This document shows, piece by piece, positions 1-13,984 of a stretch of 64,000 nucleotides of DNA. The stretch lies in NCBI RefSeq assembly GCF_023065955.2, contig NW_026622985.1, forward strand, positions 79,101,931 to 79,165,930. The letters are read 5' to 3'. Source of the DNA: Ursus arctos (taxonomy: Eukaryota; Chordata; Mammalia; Carnivora; Ursidae). The notes under the pieces are model-generated. The model had not been told where the DNA came from. It saw only the letters and a list, made by a program, of their open reading frames with translations, and did not search any database. Each line of letters opens with the position of its first letter. Positions within the stretch are counted from its first letter, which is position 1. The translations under genes and the position numbers were made by a program.

Positions 1-32
1 GCTGATTGCCGCTCTTAGTACAGATCTAAGGC

Positions 33-131
33 GGTGTTAAATTAGCCAATTAATAAAAATGAATATGCCATTGGAAGCTACATTTGTGTGGGGCTTTTTG
101 TTGTTGTTGTTAAATTGGCTAATTTAACACC
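33..131. repeat. 19-bp perfect inverted repeat, MITE-like hairpin
   Basis: Arms ggtgttaaattagccaatt at 33-51 and its exact reverse complement at 113-131 enclose a 61-nt loop. With mismatches the arms extend outward to about 25-51 and 113-139 (24 of 27 paired). The layout resembles a short palindromic DNA transposon of the mariner-derived MITE kind, but I do not recognise the family. Confidence 0.75.
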
Positions 132-544
132 ATCCTAGAATGGTAGTGATTGTAATAGCAGCAGCCCACGAGCTCGGGAGAAGGTGGGGGTGATTCCCTC
201 CAGCTTCTCCAGGCACTGCTGCGTGCCCTGTGCCTTTATTCTGTGAGACAGTGGGAGACGCGGGATCTACACATCAGCTGGCACTGGCCTTCGGAACTCT
301 GCGGCATGCTGGCCAGGTCTTCACGGTCATGGGGTACCACTTCGGAGTTGTTCTCTGGTGGATGACATTGCCGTGCCTACACATGTAGCTGTTTGTACAC
401 TGATTTGTCCCTGGATGCTGTTCTCACGCTGGCTCTCCGTTTCACTCAGAGTAAAAACTAGAGTTTCTATCGTGGCCTACAAGCGTGGCCCGTCTACCCC
501 TCTACAATGTACGTATTGCCCACACGTGCAGCTGTGCTTGCCAT

Positions 545-590
545 GTGGTAGGTGCGTGGTAAATATTTGTTGAATGAACAAATTCGGACT
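545..590 (+). mobile_element. L2 LINE 3' end fragment (probable)
   Basis: 'ggtaggtgcgtggtaaatat' followed by ttgttgaatgaa matches the 3' terminus typical of L2 elements ('agtaggtgctcaataaatat' then ttgttgaatgaa). Short and diverged. Confidence 0.5.
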
Positions 591-3500
591 GATAGCCACA
601 CTGCTCCCCTGTGATGGGGAGATCTCGAAAGCTGTGTTGGCAGTCATGTTGTGAGTGTAGATTTTTCACTTCATCCTCAGTACTTGGCGAACAGCAACCA
701 ATGGAGCAGTCCGTTCATGTTCTGCCTCACTCCCCCCATCCCTTCTCCCCTGGCAGTCTATGTATTTTCATCAGGTGGGGAGTAAAGTGGAAATAGACCT
801 GCTCTTCTAGCTCATTTGTGCTCTGGAGCTGACCAAGGGGGAAGATAGGGCCAACGGTGCCTTTGCTTCTGTCACTTTTTCCTTTCCCAGTCTCACGTGG
901 CAGTATCTGGGCCAATATCACAGCTACTGGCTGAGACACCCTGTTTTTCTCAACTTTCCAGAATGGATCCTCGTTACTAATTCCGAGCCATACTGGAGGC
1001 ATAGGCTTTACCTAACACAGACAGTAAGTTTACTGTGTGGGACCGCCCAGGTCAGCATCATGGGTCTTTGTCACTAAATGCCATTAGCAGCTCCCCTGCT
1101 TCCAGCCATTGCGACAAACGAAAGTGTTCCCTACATATTTTCAAACTCCCTTTGGATGTTGATACAGTTCCTGATTAAGAGCCACCGATCACTAGTAAAA
1201 GAAAAAGGAAATATCACATCTGTCTAGAAATGGATGGGGTACAGAAGTTTTGCTGAGTGTAATAACTTTTTTTTTTTTTTGAGGCCTCAGCTGAGGTTAA
1301 ATAAAGATGAATTAATAATGAAGTCAAATCAGCCTGGTTATAGGGCTTATCCCATTCAGCTAGGCTCTGCAGCCCCAGGGACATCACCTGCTGAGAAAAT
1401 AGACATTCAATCTGTCTTCACCATCATCCTTCTGTGTTGATCCGTGTAGCAAAATGGACCAGGACCGTCTATAGTCACATCTTCTCTGAGTTATATTTTA
1501 GGAGGGAGATTAGGGCCAGACTCTGAGAGCCTGTAAGGGCTTGTATCACATCCTGCAATGTTACAGTGAAATTGGAACGAAGGCTCAACTTCTGAGAGGC
1601 TCGATACTAGGCTACCCGCTGCCCAGGAACATCCTGGGATGGAGCTTAGGGGAATCCCAAGAGGCGATAGGTCTCGGGATGGACTTGGGAGGCACAGGCA
1701 CGTCCTTGTCAGAGGTGCCTCAAACCATAAAGAGTCGACTTCCTTTCTTCCTGCTAAGAGAGGCATTCATTAAATGCATCCCCATCCTTTCAAACCATGT
1801 AAACCCACACACATGTGGGCCTTTCCAGGTTTCCCAGTCAGCATTTTATCCAGATAGTTATTGAATTTGTGGATAATGAGAAATAAGTAACTCACCTGCT
1901 TTGCAGGATTAGGTAATTAAAAAGCATGAAGTTTTAACATATTACCACAGTATGCTTCTAAAATAATCTTGTTACAGTCAATCAGTGGCAAATTTTTTTC
2001 ATACACTAGCTATAAATGGTGTTTACTTACAAATATTTTTTCTCTTTTTTACAAATGAAGCTGCATGATGATGAGGTTTAGATTCAGGTATCATCATTCT
2101 GAGCTGCTTAAAAAGCAAGCTGAAGTAAGAGAATAGAAGAAAACTTTGGATGATAACAAAGCAAATAAAATTAAATTCTTTGATTGCCACTGTAGCAAAC
2201 ACGTGCAAAAAGTACTCATTTTCAAGAAAGGAAAAAAAAGCAAAACCTAAAACCAAAACAACCAAAATTTAAATACCACTTTTGCCACGTGAAATTGTCT
2301 AATCAGCCTCATTTTCTTCTATTGACATCATCAGCTTCTGTTTGTTCTGATGCTTCATTTTTAGTATCTTTATGGGCTTATGAAAGCAGAAAGATTCCCT
2401 GCGTTGGAACAAGCTTCTCTACCATTTCCTGTGGGTCCATTCTCAACCAAAATAAATCAACACAAATGCCAGTGTCTGCTCCCTTGCCAGGCTTCTGAGA
2501 CCTACTTGGAAGAAAAAGGGTATATCTTATCAAGCTAGGTGAAATCAACAAAAAGATTTAACCCAGAACACCCTCCTGCAGCAGCTCCGTTGCCCTTTGG
2601 AGACCGCAGGGCATCCGACCGTCGTCACAGATCTCTGATCAGCCTGCACGTTCTCAGCACGTAACCTGTGAGTTGCAGGGATCTGATCCTATGAGCGTAG
2701 TAAGATCATTTTACATAACTTTTAGACATTAAGAGAGTATAAAAGTAGGATTAACTACATTGGTGTGCATAATTTATGCCTTTGCTCATTGTTACTAAAA
2801 AGAAAAACTAATTCCAGAGAATTCTAATGGAAAGCTGAAGTACTTTCTACATAAAGGAGTATGATAGATTCTCTCACTACTTGGAATTCCTGTGTGGGAA
2901 GGGAGATGGGGAAAGGGAATGAATATAGTCAAATAAATTAAGCCTTAAAACCCAAATAGTGCTGTGTAAGCAAGCTGACTACAAATCAAACAGAGAAGTG
3001 TTTGCTAAAGAATATGTGATCTCAGTTGAGGCTGAACAAAACCAGCCTCTTTGTACATATGTGTATATTTCTCTTGACATGTGCAGAGAGTTGTTGCATT
3101 TCTACTCTTGCGGTTCCAGATCTCTTTGGCAAAAAGTATCCTCCATCCATGAAGAAGAAAACTGCAGAGCAGATTTCTCCAAATGGCAAAGAGTAATCTT
3201 TATCAAATGTAGACGAGCCCATTGGCAAAGAGTAAATGGGCCTTGTGTGGTTTTTCTGGCTTTAAAGATCCCCAGATGTCCTCTGTTTGTCAATTGTTTT
3301 TAATATGTGAGTTTTATTTCTTAACATTGTTCTGGCTAGCGGATGTCAACCCTGGAACGTCAGGTCCTGGTGTGGGGGCACAGTGGTCAAGCCCAGTGTG
3401 TTCATCAGGCCCATCCTGCAGGCAGCTTCTGGCAGCTTTTCTGGAGCACGTACTGAAAACTGTCCAGCTTCTCATTTTACAGAGGAAGAAACAGAGGCAC

Positions 3501-4969
3501 AAAGAACAGAATGGCATTGTCATGGTCACAAACATGTATTTGTAATAAAGCATGGGTTTCATCCCGTGAACTCGAGCTCTGCAGCTTGCGCTCTGGCATA
3601 ACACATTTCTTAACTCACCTTTTTTGAACAGATTGCTCTCAACTCAGAGCCAGAGCTACTTTAAGCATCAGTTCAGATGACACTGTGATCTCTTGGAGTC
3701 TATAGAAAACTTTGGAGTAGAGCATATTTTCCTTCTTAGAACCTCAAGTCAAATCAACAATTACTTAATAGCTTATTCTGATGATTGCGTTCTATTTGAT
3801 CTATTTTTCTCTAAGTTGTTCAACAGCCTTAGGCCAAAATCATTATGTTCTGACCTGAACAAGGAGATTGGGGCAGCTGGGTTTGAAACTGAAATCCAAA
3901 GCGTGAATAGGGTGCAGCAAGTCGTCGTCTTGGAAGGAGTGTCGACGGCAAGTGAGAGGAAGTACTGGGTAGGAAGACTGGAGTTGCATATTTCTCATCA
4001 GGGGGCCATAGTGGCATCTTGGGTGAAATATTTCCTCCTTGTCTGGGCTTCCCATGAATCACAGAGTGTTTAGCATCTCAGCTTCCCCTCAGAAACACCA
4101 TAGCACCCTCTGCCATCGGGAACACTGGGCACATGAGTAGACCACTCCCACCGTTTTCCAAGGTCTCCCAGAGGATGTTGCGCAGAGATACCTGTTGTTT
4201 GGTACCGGTGATGGAGAAGGTGAAAGGTAGAAACTGAGGGAGCACTGAAAACTCCTCCTCCTGGTTCAGGAGCCGCAGTACCCTTTTCAGTTGGACCAGT
4301 GTTTACTGACAGTGGCATCCAGAGAGCTCACTTCATGCTGCCCTGATGCATCATGCACAAGAGAGTGGCAGGCACGGGAGTGATGAAAAAAATTTTGCTG
4401 AAATCACAATGGAAAAAAATCAGTAAAGAATGTAATTTCTGTTTTCATGTAACTATCACTTGTTGCTATCTGTGCTGTAGCTTTCTGGGAGCATGAATAA
4501 CAGCAGCTTGATTTACTCTCTTCCTGAATTCCCAGCTGTTGTCTGTTCTTCATGCTTCACAAACCTCAGTCAGAAACAAGTCCTGGCATCTAGGAGATGC
4601 AGGCCCTTTCTTCACGTGCAGCACCCTACCCCCTCCTCGCTGATCTTAACTCCTGCCATGCTCATTAGAATCGCAAGTATTCTCAAATTATGTTTATCTA
4701 AACTAAATTTTTCTTGTATCCTTTTATATTAGGTATGGTTATCTAAATGTGAATTAGGTATGCATTAACTAAATTTCCTAAAAATATTTCCAAGAAGGCC
4801 AACAGGTATCTTCGGGGCTATTTGATCTCTAATCAGCACTGTGGCTATTTTTAAGCAGTGGTTCAGGCCATGGTTAAATACGCTAAAATTTATCAAGACA
4901 GTTATCCTCTAGAAGTATCAGTTTGTGTAATAATACATACCTTCTAGAGTATTTCCACTTTCTTTTTCT

Positions 4970-5105
4970 TTATTACAATGCTATGAGGTTGGGAGGGCGG
5001 TTGTCGCCATGTAACAAGTGAAAACATGGAGACTCAGAACTAAGTTGTTTCTTGGCCAAGGTCACACAGCTTAATTAAGGATGGAACTGGCACTTACTCC
5101 TCCAC
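4970..5105 (+). mobile_element. MIR SINE
   Basis: Contains 'gctatgaggttgg', 'ggagactcagaac' and the diagnostic core 'ggccaaggtcacacagctta' followed by 'ggatggaactggcac'. This is the ordered layout of a mammalian-wide interspersed repeat. Confidence 0.75.
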
Positions 5106-6949
5106 CATTTCCTCCCTCTCCTTTTCAGAGACTGAGGGAGGAGACCAATTTGATTTGTCCTCTTTGGATGTCGGAACAATGTTTCTTTTTTTAAAAGAAT
5201 ATTTTAAGCTTTTCAATTCCGATCTTCCATTGAGACAAGTTCTTTATTCTTCTGCCAATGAATTGTGACCTCCTGTCAATCAAGTATCTCTGTCCCCCTT
5301 TAACCCACTCTACTCTTGGTTTGGAAAGTTGTCTCAGTAACAGAGACCTGCAGTCCCTGTTGCCTGATATATGTATGTAATGTTGGAAAAAGCCATCTCC
5401 ATAGGGCTAGGATGCTGACGAATTTTGGAAGCTGCAGATGAATCCTTAAAAAGGCCCCTTTTTACTCTTTCAGTCTCGTTTGAGTTTCTCTGCAGAGGTT
5501 GGATGATTAGACATTGACAGAGGGGAGAAAAAAGCTATGATAATGGTCCTCAAATAGTTCATAATTTTAATTAAAAAGGAATCCGATAACATGAAAAGCT
5601 GTGTTTACACCGTAGTTGTACATACAGAGTGTTTGAATAGTTATTATCTGTTTTGATTTTATGAAATTACAACAAAATTTGTTGGGACAAGGAATGCATA
5701 GGAAGCAGTGGGTTGTGTTTCACACAGCCAGTTCCTTTTCTGACATAGAAGTGAGTTGCGGCAGGAAGATTGTATATTGTGCTTTCCCAGCGATCTGCTC
5801 TCATAGATCCTGACCTGGGCCGTGGCTCTCAGAAGGAGCTTGAGTGACCTGCCAGGGCACGGCTGTAGACTTTGCTCTTGCTCTTCCTCCAAGTGCCACA
5901 GCACCCTTCTGCCCCTTCAAACACTGAGAGTATCCGTAAACCACCCCCACAGTTGTCCCTGATGCATGTTCCCCTGGCCAATTACTGTTCATTCTTTAAG
6001 GATAAGAGTGCCAAAGTTGATCCCTCTACAAGTCCGCCCCTACCCCCTGTTCCCGCGGCGTCCTCTGCTGCCTCTGCCATCGTGTGACCCTTGTAACTGC
6101 ATTGTCATTGCATTGCCTGGCGGCTGTTGCTTCGTCTGGAGTTTTGATATGTGGGACCTCATAGGGACCCAGTATGTTGGTGATCTGTTGGTCAGCCTAC
6201 CCAACCACTGTGTCCGAAGGAAAAACGCCATTGTGGAGTATCACATCTCTTTAGTCCGTCACTGTGAGCTCCTTCAGTCAGGGAGAGAGGGTGACCTGAG
6301 CTTGTTCTTGCTCTTCTACCACACAAGCAGAGCCTGCAAACTCACGAGGAAGGTGGTGTATAGGAAATGATTGAAGAGGACGCTCAGCGTCTGATCCTGG
6401 CTCCACTCCCTCATGTATAAAATCAGAGTGGGGGACAAAGATAATCTCAAGGGTCCTCACGTACCTCCAGCTTCAGGAATTCTGTGATAGATCCCTCTTT
6501 GAGGAAGACACTTAAGTGGGTCTGAAGACACAGAAATAGGTCCAAATTTTGGATCTTTCCTTTATAAACCCCATGGCCGAGGACAAGCCTATCTTCGCCT
6601 TAGTTAATCTGTAAATGAATTTATTGTCTGATGTCTGACACAACAGAAGTTAACACTCAAATTATTATAGTAGCTACCGTTGCTCTACTAATTTCTTTGT
6701 GATCAGCCTATATTCTCTTGACATAGATCAGAAAACTATATGTAAGCCTAGCTACTTACTACCAAGTATTTCCTAAAAAGTTTTTTAAAAGCCCAGTATA
6801 GCCTATCAGATTATGCACTCAGGAGAGACCTCTAAACCCAGAATTCCATAGGCTAACCCGGGGCACTGGGCAGTCTAAGTGAGGTGAAGTGCGTTCAACC
6901 TGAACCAATAGGATACGGTGGAAGAACAGCTGCCTATCAAAAGATGTGG

Positions 6950-7105
6950 CTTATAATCTGTACCTTATAACCAGGTTGGCCTGTGACCTTATATAGGTCA
7001 TTTAACTTCTGATTTCCTGTTCTCTTGTCTGTAAAAATACAGAGTTGGGGCTCAACCATTTGTAGGTTCTTTCCAGCTATAAAATGTTGTGATTCTGTGA
7101 ATGCT
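6950..7105 (-). mobile_element. MIR-type SINE (MIR3-like)
   Basis: Read on +, it shows 'gttggcctgtgaccttatat', 'ggtcatttaacttctgattt', 'ttgtctgtaaaaatac' and 'tctttccagctataaaat'. This is the reverse-orientation MIR3 pattern (tgtgaccttgggcaagtcac, then tctgtaaaatg). Confidence 0.6.
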
Positions 7106-8144
7106 TAAGTGATCTATGCAGGTGTTTTTGCCATCATTCGCTTTCCTTTTAGGCTGGAAACCCAGGAAAGCTAGGCAATGTGAGTTTCTCTCCCAAGTTT
7201 GCGTGTGTGTTCTCAGTCCTTTATCCATGAGCTTGTATTAAACCATGTCACCCACCCCACCCCCATCTTCTGTGGAGCACTGGGTCTTAACCCTTTTCGG
7301 TATTAGGTTTTATTGTTGACCCCAGATTCTTGCCTATTTGAATCTTTTTGTGTTTGTTTTCTTATCTGATCTATATTAAGTAAGCAGATCTTCAGTATCT
7401 TCACCTCATTTGTGAGTAAATATCCTGACTAGGCCCCAGTGTCCACTATCATCCCTTGATCATTTTCACAGGACCACGGGGGCAGTGAATTCAAGTGCTC
7501 ACATTCGTTCATTCCTTCAACAGTCTTCACTGAGCTTTCGCCCAGCCCCAAGCCACCCTTTGCCAGGCAGATTATTTTGCTAGAATTCAGCCTGAGTTGT
7601 TTAGATGTCACCTTACCCTAGAGCTCAGTTTTCTTGCTATTTGGGGTGGTCCTCGACCTTTTTATGCATCTCAGAAAACTAGAGGCCTTCTCTCTAGAAA
7701 ATGCCACAGACGTGAGGAGAGGAAAAAAGGGTGTGGCCAGCTAAGGAAAGAGAAGGCCTTGAAAAAGCATTGCTATTCAAAAGGGGAAATAGGCTAATGT
7801 GGCTGTCTTGTCAGCTCAGAGAGGAACAGTGATTAAAGGCCAGTTTGGAAAGTCAGATACCCCGGTCTTTGAAGGGCCCTATGTCTGCCAGGTTGCTTAA
7901 ATTGTACTGCAGAGTTAAGTTGTTGACAACTTTGAGTCACCGCCGATCTTAGCGAATATGAATCTGAGGAAGCCTGTCGGTCTTCTCTTCAGAAAATACA
8001 CGTACATGCAGATTTCATACAGTTTCATTAGATTCACGAACACTAGCCTCTCCCCCAAGCCCATCCTTGACCACCCCCACCCCCAGGATAGGAACTCCTA
8101 AGGTAAGATCTAGGAAGCAATAAATGGTGAGTAATGCATTGTCA

Positions 8145-8415
8145 TTTTTAAAAATTTTAGGTATGACTATTACATAGTAAAGTACACCCATCTTAAGTAT
8201 ACAGCTTCATTAATTTTTATGTGTATAAAAACATGCATATAACCCAAAGTCATGTAGCCGCCACCTACGTCAGAATATAGACTATTTCTGGCACCCCAGC
8301 ATGCTCTCTCAGGGCCGTTCTCTCCAAGATAACTAGTATTCTGGCTTTTTTCTCCATAGATTAGTTTTACCTGTTTTGGACTTCATACCCGAAATCCTGA
8401 TCTTTGTGTACCCTG
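8145..8415 (+). mobile_element. L1M LINE fragment (old L1)
   Basis: 'acacccatcttaagtataca', 'cgccacctacgtcagaatat' and 'atagattagttttacctgtt' match in order an old L1 3' segment ('tgcacccattttaagtgtac' ... 'atagattagttttgcctgtt'). Diverged; subfamily not assigned. Confidence 0.65.
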
Positions 8416-11400
8416 TGGACTGTGAGGTCCGTCTTATTGTTAAATGTAGCATCTTTCCTTTCTCACTGCAGTACGTACTCGGAAGCAGTCAGTTTTACCA
8501 CAGTGTGAAGACTTCGACTGGGGAGGACCCAAACTCAAGTCAGGAAGTATGGCTAGGAGGTGATTGCCTTTGACCTCTCAAGAGAGAGGGGAGCCCGAAC
8601 GAGGCTGCAGGGTGGGAGTGAAGAGGAAAGAACAGATCCAAGAACTGTCTAGGAAGGTTCTAATCTATAGAATTTTGTTGAGTACTTGATAATAGAGAAT
8701 GGGGAAGAAAGCGGACGGTTTTCTAGCTTATAAATAATGGAATATTTGCAGGTGACCTTCATTCTGATACTTCGAATGTTGCAGATCCCAATGAATTCAG
8801 TAGGAAGGTGAGAATTAGAGATTAAGACTTTAAGAGTCACCAACTAATGGTGGAATTTTGAAGCACAGGGAGTGAATTTAATTGCCTTGGAGTTGGGTTT
8901 AAAGTAGGAAGCAGCTGAGAACAGAGCATTGTGAAGCTGCAAGGCTTAAGGAAGGGTCAACGGAAGAGGGTCTGACGGCAGAGGCTTGGGGAAGTGGGGG
9001 AAGCACCAGGAGAAAGGCTTAACAAAGAAGCGAAGCCAAGGGCCAGGTCCACGTCCGAGTCCGAGTCCTTAGATTTGGGAAGAGAGGAGGCTTTGAAGGT
9101 ACCTAAGGTCAAGGGTTGGGTAGCACCTCTCTTCCTGCCCCTCCTGTAGCTTCGGGTCACATCTGTATCGGTGCCTGTCATCTGCACTGAACTGTGTGGA
9201 TTCTTAAAGGAGAGGAGCCATGTTCTTCCCATTCCTCATTACTGTCCAAAATCTACCAGAGTCAACCTTTTACATAGTACGTGGTCACTAAATGTCCAGG
9301 TTGCACTTGTCTCTGAGACAGCTCTGAATTGGATGACCTTCCCAGATCTAACCGCCTACATCTCCTTGGGGGCTCTCTTGCTCAGGGAGCTCGGACACGG
9401 CAGCCAGGCTGAGCTGTGTGCCTGCCTTTTGGCTGGGGACTGAGAGATGGGTTGAAAGCCCAGCTCTGCAGAGCCTCCGGGGCAGTGAGCAGTACCGCTG
9501 TCTGGGAACGCCCTCCTCTTCCAGCAAGCTACGTGGCTCTCTTGGTTACATAAGATGTGTGTGTTCTGGCAGGGAAGAGCTGCCTGAGTGAGTGTTTAGC
9601 AGAAATGATTTGTGTGGAGTTATTTTGAGACCCCAGGGGAGGGAATGGCAGCCAAACCCTGCAGTATTTTAAACCGCATCACTCATCTACAGAGATTAAT
9701 ACATTACAGAGTCTCAGCCAGAACTCCGGTAAGAGAGAAGTAGGAATGCTAAGGCCCTCTCCAATTTTAAGTGCCGGCTTTCTCAGTGTACACAAGGTGA
9801 CTTGAGGGGTTTGGACCCAACCTGGTGCCTCGGGGTTCTCCCATACTCCTTTGGCCCTATTCTCCCTGAGGCAGGAATTGGGCGTGCAGCCCTCTTTCTG
9901 TGGGGTCGGCCTCAGCTCACTTTGGAGCTGCAGTCTGATTGTGCTCTCCTTCACTGTATAGGGAACAAGTTGGTTTTCTAATAGAGAGGTGAGTCCACTT
10001 TTTGTGGCAGCCCAAAAGATGACATCATTTAGGTGATGGAGCTTCTCGTGGTTCCAGGCTGGCTAGGAGAAATCCTTTCTTCCCCTTCCAAAAGCATTCA
10101 CCTTTTTCTCCTGACTCGGGCATGAACAGCTGTCTGCCAAGGGTGGGTAAATTACAGAATGTAGGATTTTCCAGCTTAGTGACATTAGGGGAAACAGCCT
10201 CCATATGAAACACTTCTCTGTTTTTGTTTTTCTCCTGCCTGTTATGCTGTGAAATTTGCCTCCCCACTCCCCACCCTTTTGCTGACAACTGTCCTCTTTG
10301 CCATTCAGGAGCTGGTGTCTCCTCCCTGGGATGGCTGTGTGAGATGGAAAGAGCCTTCTTCCTTCCCCCCTGCATCCACAGTTGTAGAGCCAAAGAGCTC
10401 CTTGTGCCGGGAAATCTAATTGCCTTCTGACCCCGAGGGATCCTTTTGGGCCAGAGGACATCCAGGCACTTGCTAGACTTTGGAGGGAGGCTCCAGAAAG
10501 AAAGAACCCATCCATAACTGTCCATTTTGCTTTATATTTTTAGAAGACCTACAGTTACTTTAATGACAAAAACTATGGAAACAAAAATATACAGTTATAT
10601 AAAACAGGCAACCACAAAGTATACAGTTTCCCAGAGTCCACAATATTCCCTACAGATAATGTGCACCCTGACGTATTTCTTTTAATTTAGGTGCCTCATC
10701 ACAAGCCTCATATACCCCAGCACTGGGCACAGTAGGAAGATGTGAGAGGGGCCAAGCACTGCTGGTGGGGATGTGTGCGGGTGGAGGGAGGGAGAGATTT
10801 TCCACCACCTGCCCCCCCCCCCCCAGGAGCCAATAACCTAGTCTAAAAGACTTTGTGAAGCTGACGGCGTCTCCTTCCGCTTGTGACACTGGGCGAGTCT
10901 GGCTTGATGGGGAATGGGGCCGGGGTGTGGTGGGGAAGAGCAGGGAACACAAGTAAGCAAGAAGGCACAAACAAGCCAGCATCTCGTGAAGCTTTCAGGT
11001 TGGTAAAAGGAACTGGCAGACAGCCTAGCACTTTGGACAAGATGTGAAGGGCATGAGACAGAAGGGGTGGCTCCTCTCTCCTTGTCCCTTGGAATGAAAC
11101 TATATTCTCACGTATGCAGTGCTGGGGACTCCACCCATTGCTGTCTCTGGTCTCTGCCACATCAGACCTCCCACGGAGTGTATGTATGCCCGTTGGTAGG
11201 TAGGTACAGCCCCAGTGTCCTTCTCCCTACAAATACAGTTTCTGATCTGGGCCCCCTTACGACAGATGCTGTCACCTGCCTTAGGCTCGGACATGTGAGC
11301 TGAGCCCTCATAGAGGGCCACTGTGGTTTCTCCGGTGCTGCCTCCCCACCCCCCCACACACCCTCTTTCCTTGAGTGAGTAAGCACACGCAAGTGGGCAC

Positions 11401-12639
11401 ACACTAGACAGGCACACATGTGCCCTTGGTTGTGATGCGCACCAGGAGTCGTCGTCGGGCAGCTTACCTGCCTGTGAGCTGTGTTTGGGAAGTTTAGCAC
11501 CCACTCCCTCCCTAAACACTCCACCGCCACTTCCTCACCTGTCTTGCCCTTCTTAACAATCATGATTTTTGGCAAGCTTCTCGTCCAGGGACTTGGGCTG
11601 TCCTTCAGTTGTGCAATGAGCAGCACACCAGAGCAGCTTTCTTCTTCCTTGAAGACAGGCACAGCCTGATGAGACCAGTTAATATCTCTCATTCGGCTGC
11701 AAAAAATCAGGAAGCTTGTCTGTCAGTACCTGGTTTTCTCTCTCGCTGTCCTCCCGTATCTCCCGCTTTTCAACTGAAGCTTTGTATCCCGCATCACAGT
11801 TCAAATCCTGGTGCTTTGGTGCCCTGTTGCCACACTGTGACAGGAGCTAAAAAGCCTCAATTAAGTGCAAGCCGTGCTTTCACTGTCCCACTGGCCGCAG
11901 TGATGACTGAAATAGTCGTTTCTGCAACGTTGCATCAGTGGAAAGTAAAGGATGCAGAAATCCTGTTCCTTCCCTTGGGTCTCCCAAACAGGGAAAATAA
12001 TCACTTCAGGAGAACAGTCTTTCCCTAAATTCTGCAAAGTGGATTCTAGGCAGTGGTTTGGATCTGCTGTTCCTTTTTATCCCCGAGAGCCCAGTGAATG
12101 AGAGAAGGAAATGAATAGACTGCTTGTCACAACACCACCAGGGTCTCCACAGTGCCTGGGGCTGCTGCTGAGAGACAGAGAATGGAAGTGGGCTGGAATG
12201 GAGGCCATGGCAGCAGGCAGTCTTCCACAGGACGGGCTCCGCCTCTCCCACATAGTCCCTTGAGGGCTTCCCTTCTCCCTCAGCCCAGGGATTCCTCCTG
12301 CACTAATGGAGTTGTCTGTAGTGTTGCAGCGTCCTGTCTGGAGTAAAAGTCCAAGTCTGCCCAGTCACAGGGAGGGAGGACTGGTATGCAGGCTCTCCAC
12401 ACCCCTCCCTAGGCAGTCCCACAAAGGCAGCAGATTTCACCTCCGAAGATGGCTCTCAACAACAGCACGTGGGAAGGGACATCCCCATTGCACGTGCCCT
12501 AGCTTCCCGTCAGAATTTTAATTAAATCAACTTGAAAAATATTTCCTGTTGACGATACCCTTCGTATTACCTGGGCAGAAAGAGGAAAATGAGTAGAAGG
12601 CTAAGAAATCAAAACCCATGTCTTGTGAGGACCCGGCAA

Positions 12640-12800
12640 TGTTTAGCCTGGAGAAACTAAGACATGAGGACAAGAGGAACTAGAAGTACTGTCTTCACAT
12701 ATTTGAGGGGCTGTCAAATGGGTAATAGTTGTTTTATATGGTCCCAAGGAAGTGAGCCAGATTTTAGAAGGCCTAGAATGTCAAGATTGTGGAGTTCTGA
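12640..12800 (+). mobile_element. CR1/L3-like LINE fragment (probable)
   Basis: 'tttagcctggagaaactaag' followed by 'gtcttcacatatttgagggg' and 'ggtcccaaggaagtgagcca' resembles the conserved 3' segment of CR1/L3-type LINEs (cctggagaagagaag ... tatctgaagggg). The same motif appears in reverse orientation at 18555-18690. Confidence 0.5.
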
Positions 12801-13129
12801 CTTTATAATAGGTGAACTATAGGTGGCCACGGACAGTTTTGAGCAGCATATTATGCGTTAGGAAAATTGACCAGGTAGCTCTGTGTAGGAAGAATCCATA
12901 TAGGGCAAAATGGAAGGCAGGCAGATAGAAGATTCTTGCCTAACAGAGACAGGAGCCTCAACAAGTAGGGTTATGTTGAGGGTTGAGAGGATTCAGTGGA
13001 CTGTACAACAGCTGTGGAGTTGAAATCCCTGGAATTGATAAGCAGTAGAAGTCACTGAGTCATGTGAATAAAGCAGAGACAAATCAGAGGTGAGGTTTTC
13101 AGACTGGATGGTGGTACCGAAACCGAAAG

Positions 13130-13660
13130 AGGGGACAAGGGAAGAGGAAGAGGAGTTTAGTTTTAGACATCCTGAGTTTGAGGTATTGGCAGGACCTCCC
13201 AGAGGACATGTCTTTGAGCTATTTGGGATTGGGTCTGTGGCTTAGAGGATAGTCTGTGGGTTCTGCAGGATCACAGGGATGGAGAACATGAATAAAGGGT
13301 GAGCCTTCTAAGAGATAGTGCAGAGCATAAAAAGAAAGGGGTCCAGGACATAAGGGAGGGCAACAGCAGGAGATGAGACAAGCTGTCCAGAGAGCTAGGA
13401 CACCAGTCAAGAGAAGCAAAGGGAGGAAAGAGTTATACAGCAGGACCAATGCACCACCAGTGTTGAATACCATGGAAAGATCTAGTAGGGCTCCTACTGA
13501 GAAGAGATTATTAGATTTGTGAGTGAGGAGGTTACTTTTCCAAGTAGTTTTAGTAGAAAGATAAAGTCTGAGTACAAAATCATAGGAGCGAAGGCTTTCT
13601 GTACAAGGGTATGTTAGTGCAAGTATATTGTCAGGGAGTGGAGAGAAGCCATTGTGGCAA
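13130..13660 (+). repeat. Probable ancient dispersed repeat, class unresolved
   Basis: The order 'gagtttagttttagacatcc', 'gagtttgaggtattggcagg', 'aggggtccaggacataaggg', 'gttgaataccatggaaagat' and 'agtagttttagtagaaagat' matches a dispersed mammalian repeat I have seen (ttttggacatgttaagtttg ... gagaggtcgagtaagatgag). I cannot name its class. The 152-codon reverse ORF across it is therefore probably not a gene. Confidence 0.4.
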
Positions 13661-13984
13661 GGAATAAAGAATGGCAACTCTGGAAACTTAAAGTTTAGAG
13701 CTTATGGGGTGTAAGTTTTGAGTGGGGAAATCGGAGTCTGGTGGAGGAAAGCGGGAATAAAGGGGAAAGATCACACATATAGAAGAGGAACATTCCTAAG
13801 ATGAGGTGGAGAGGAAGATCGAGGACATACGCCTGTCATTCATGTCAGCTGCCTCAGCCACTCTCCTTTGAGCCATGTTTCCTTTCCTCTTACCTTCTCT
13901 GTTACAGGACTTTAGGCTTTTTTTTAGTATTGTTTTTATTATTTAGGATTTTCTTATGCTGTCACCTATTCTGATGTTCTAGTC

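Noticed and set aside
10025..10525. 166- and 150-codon - strand ORFs
   Set aside because: They overlap each other in different frames, show no homology I recognise and no splice-like boundaries with protein sense.
13219..13677. 152-codon - strand ORF with hydrophobic stretches
   Set aside because: It lies within what looks like an ancient dispersed repeat read in the opposite sense, and has no family features.
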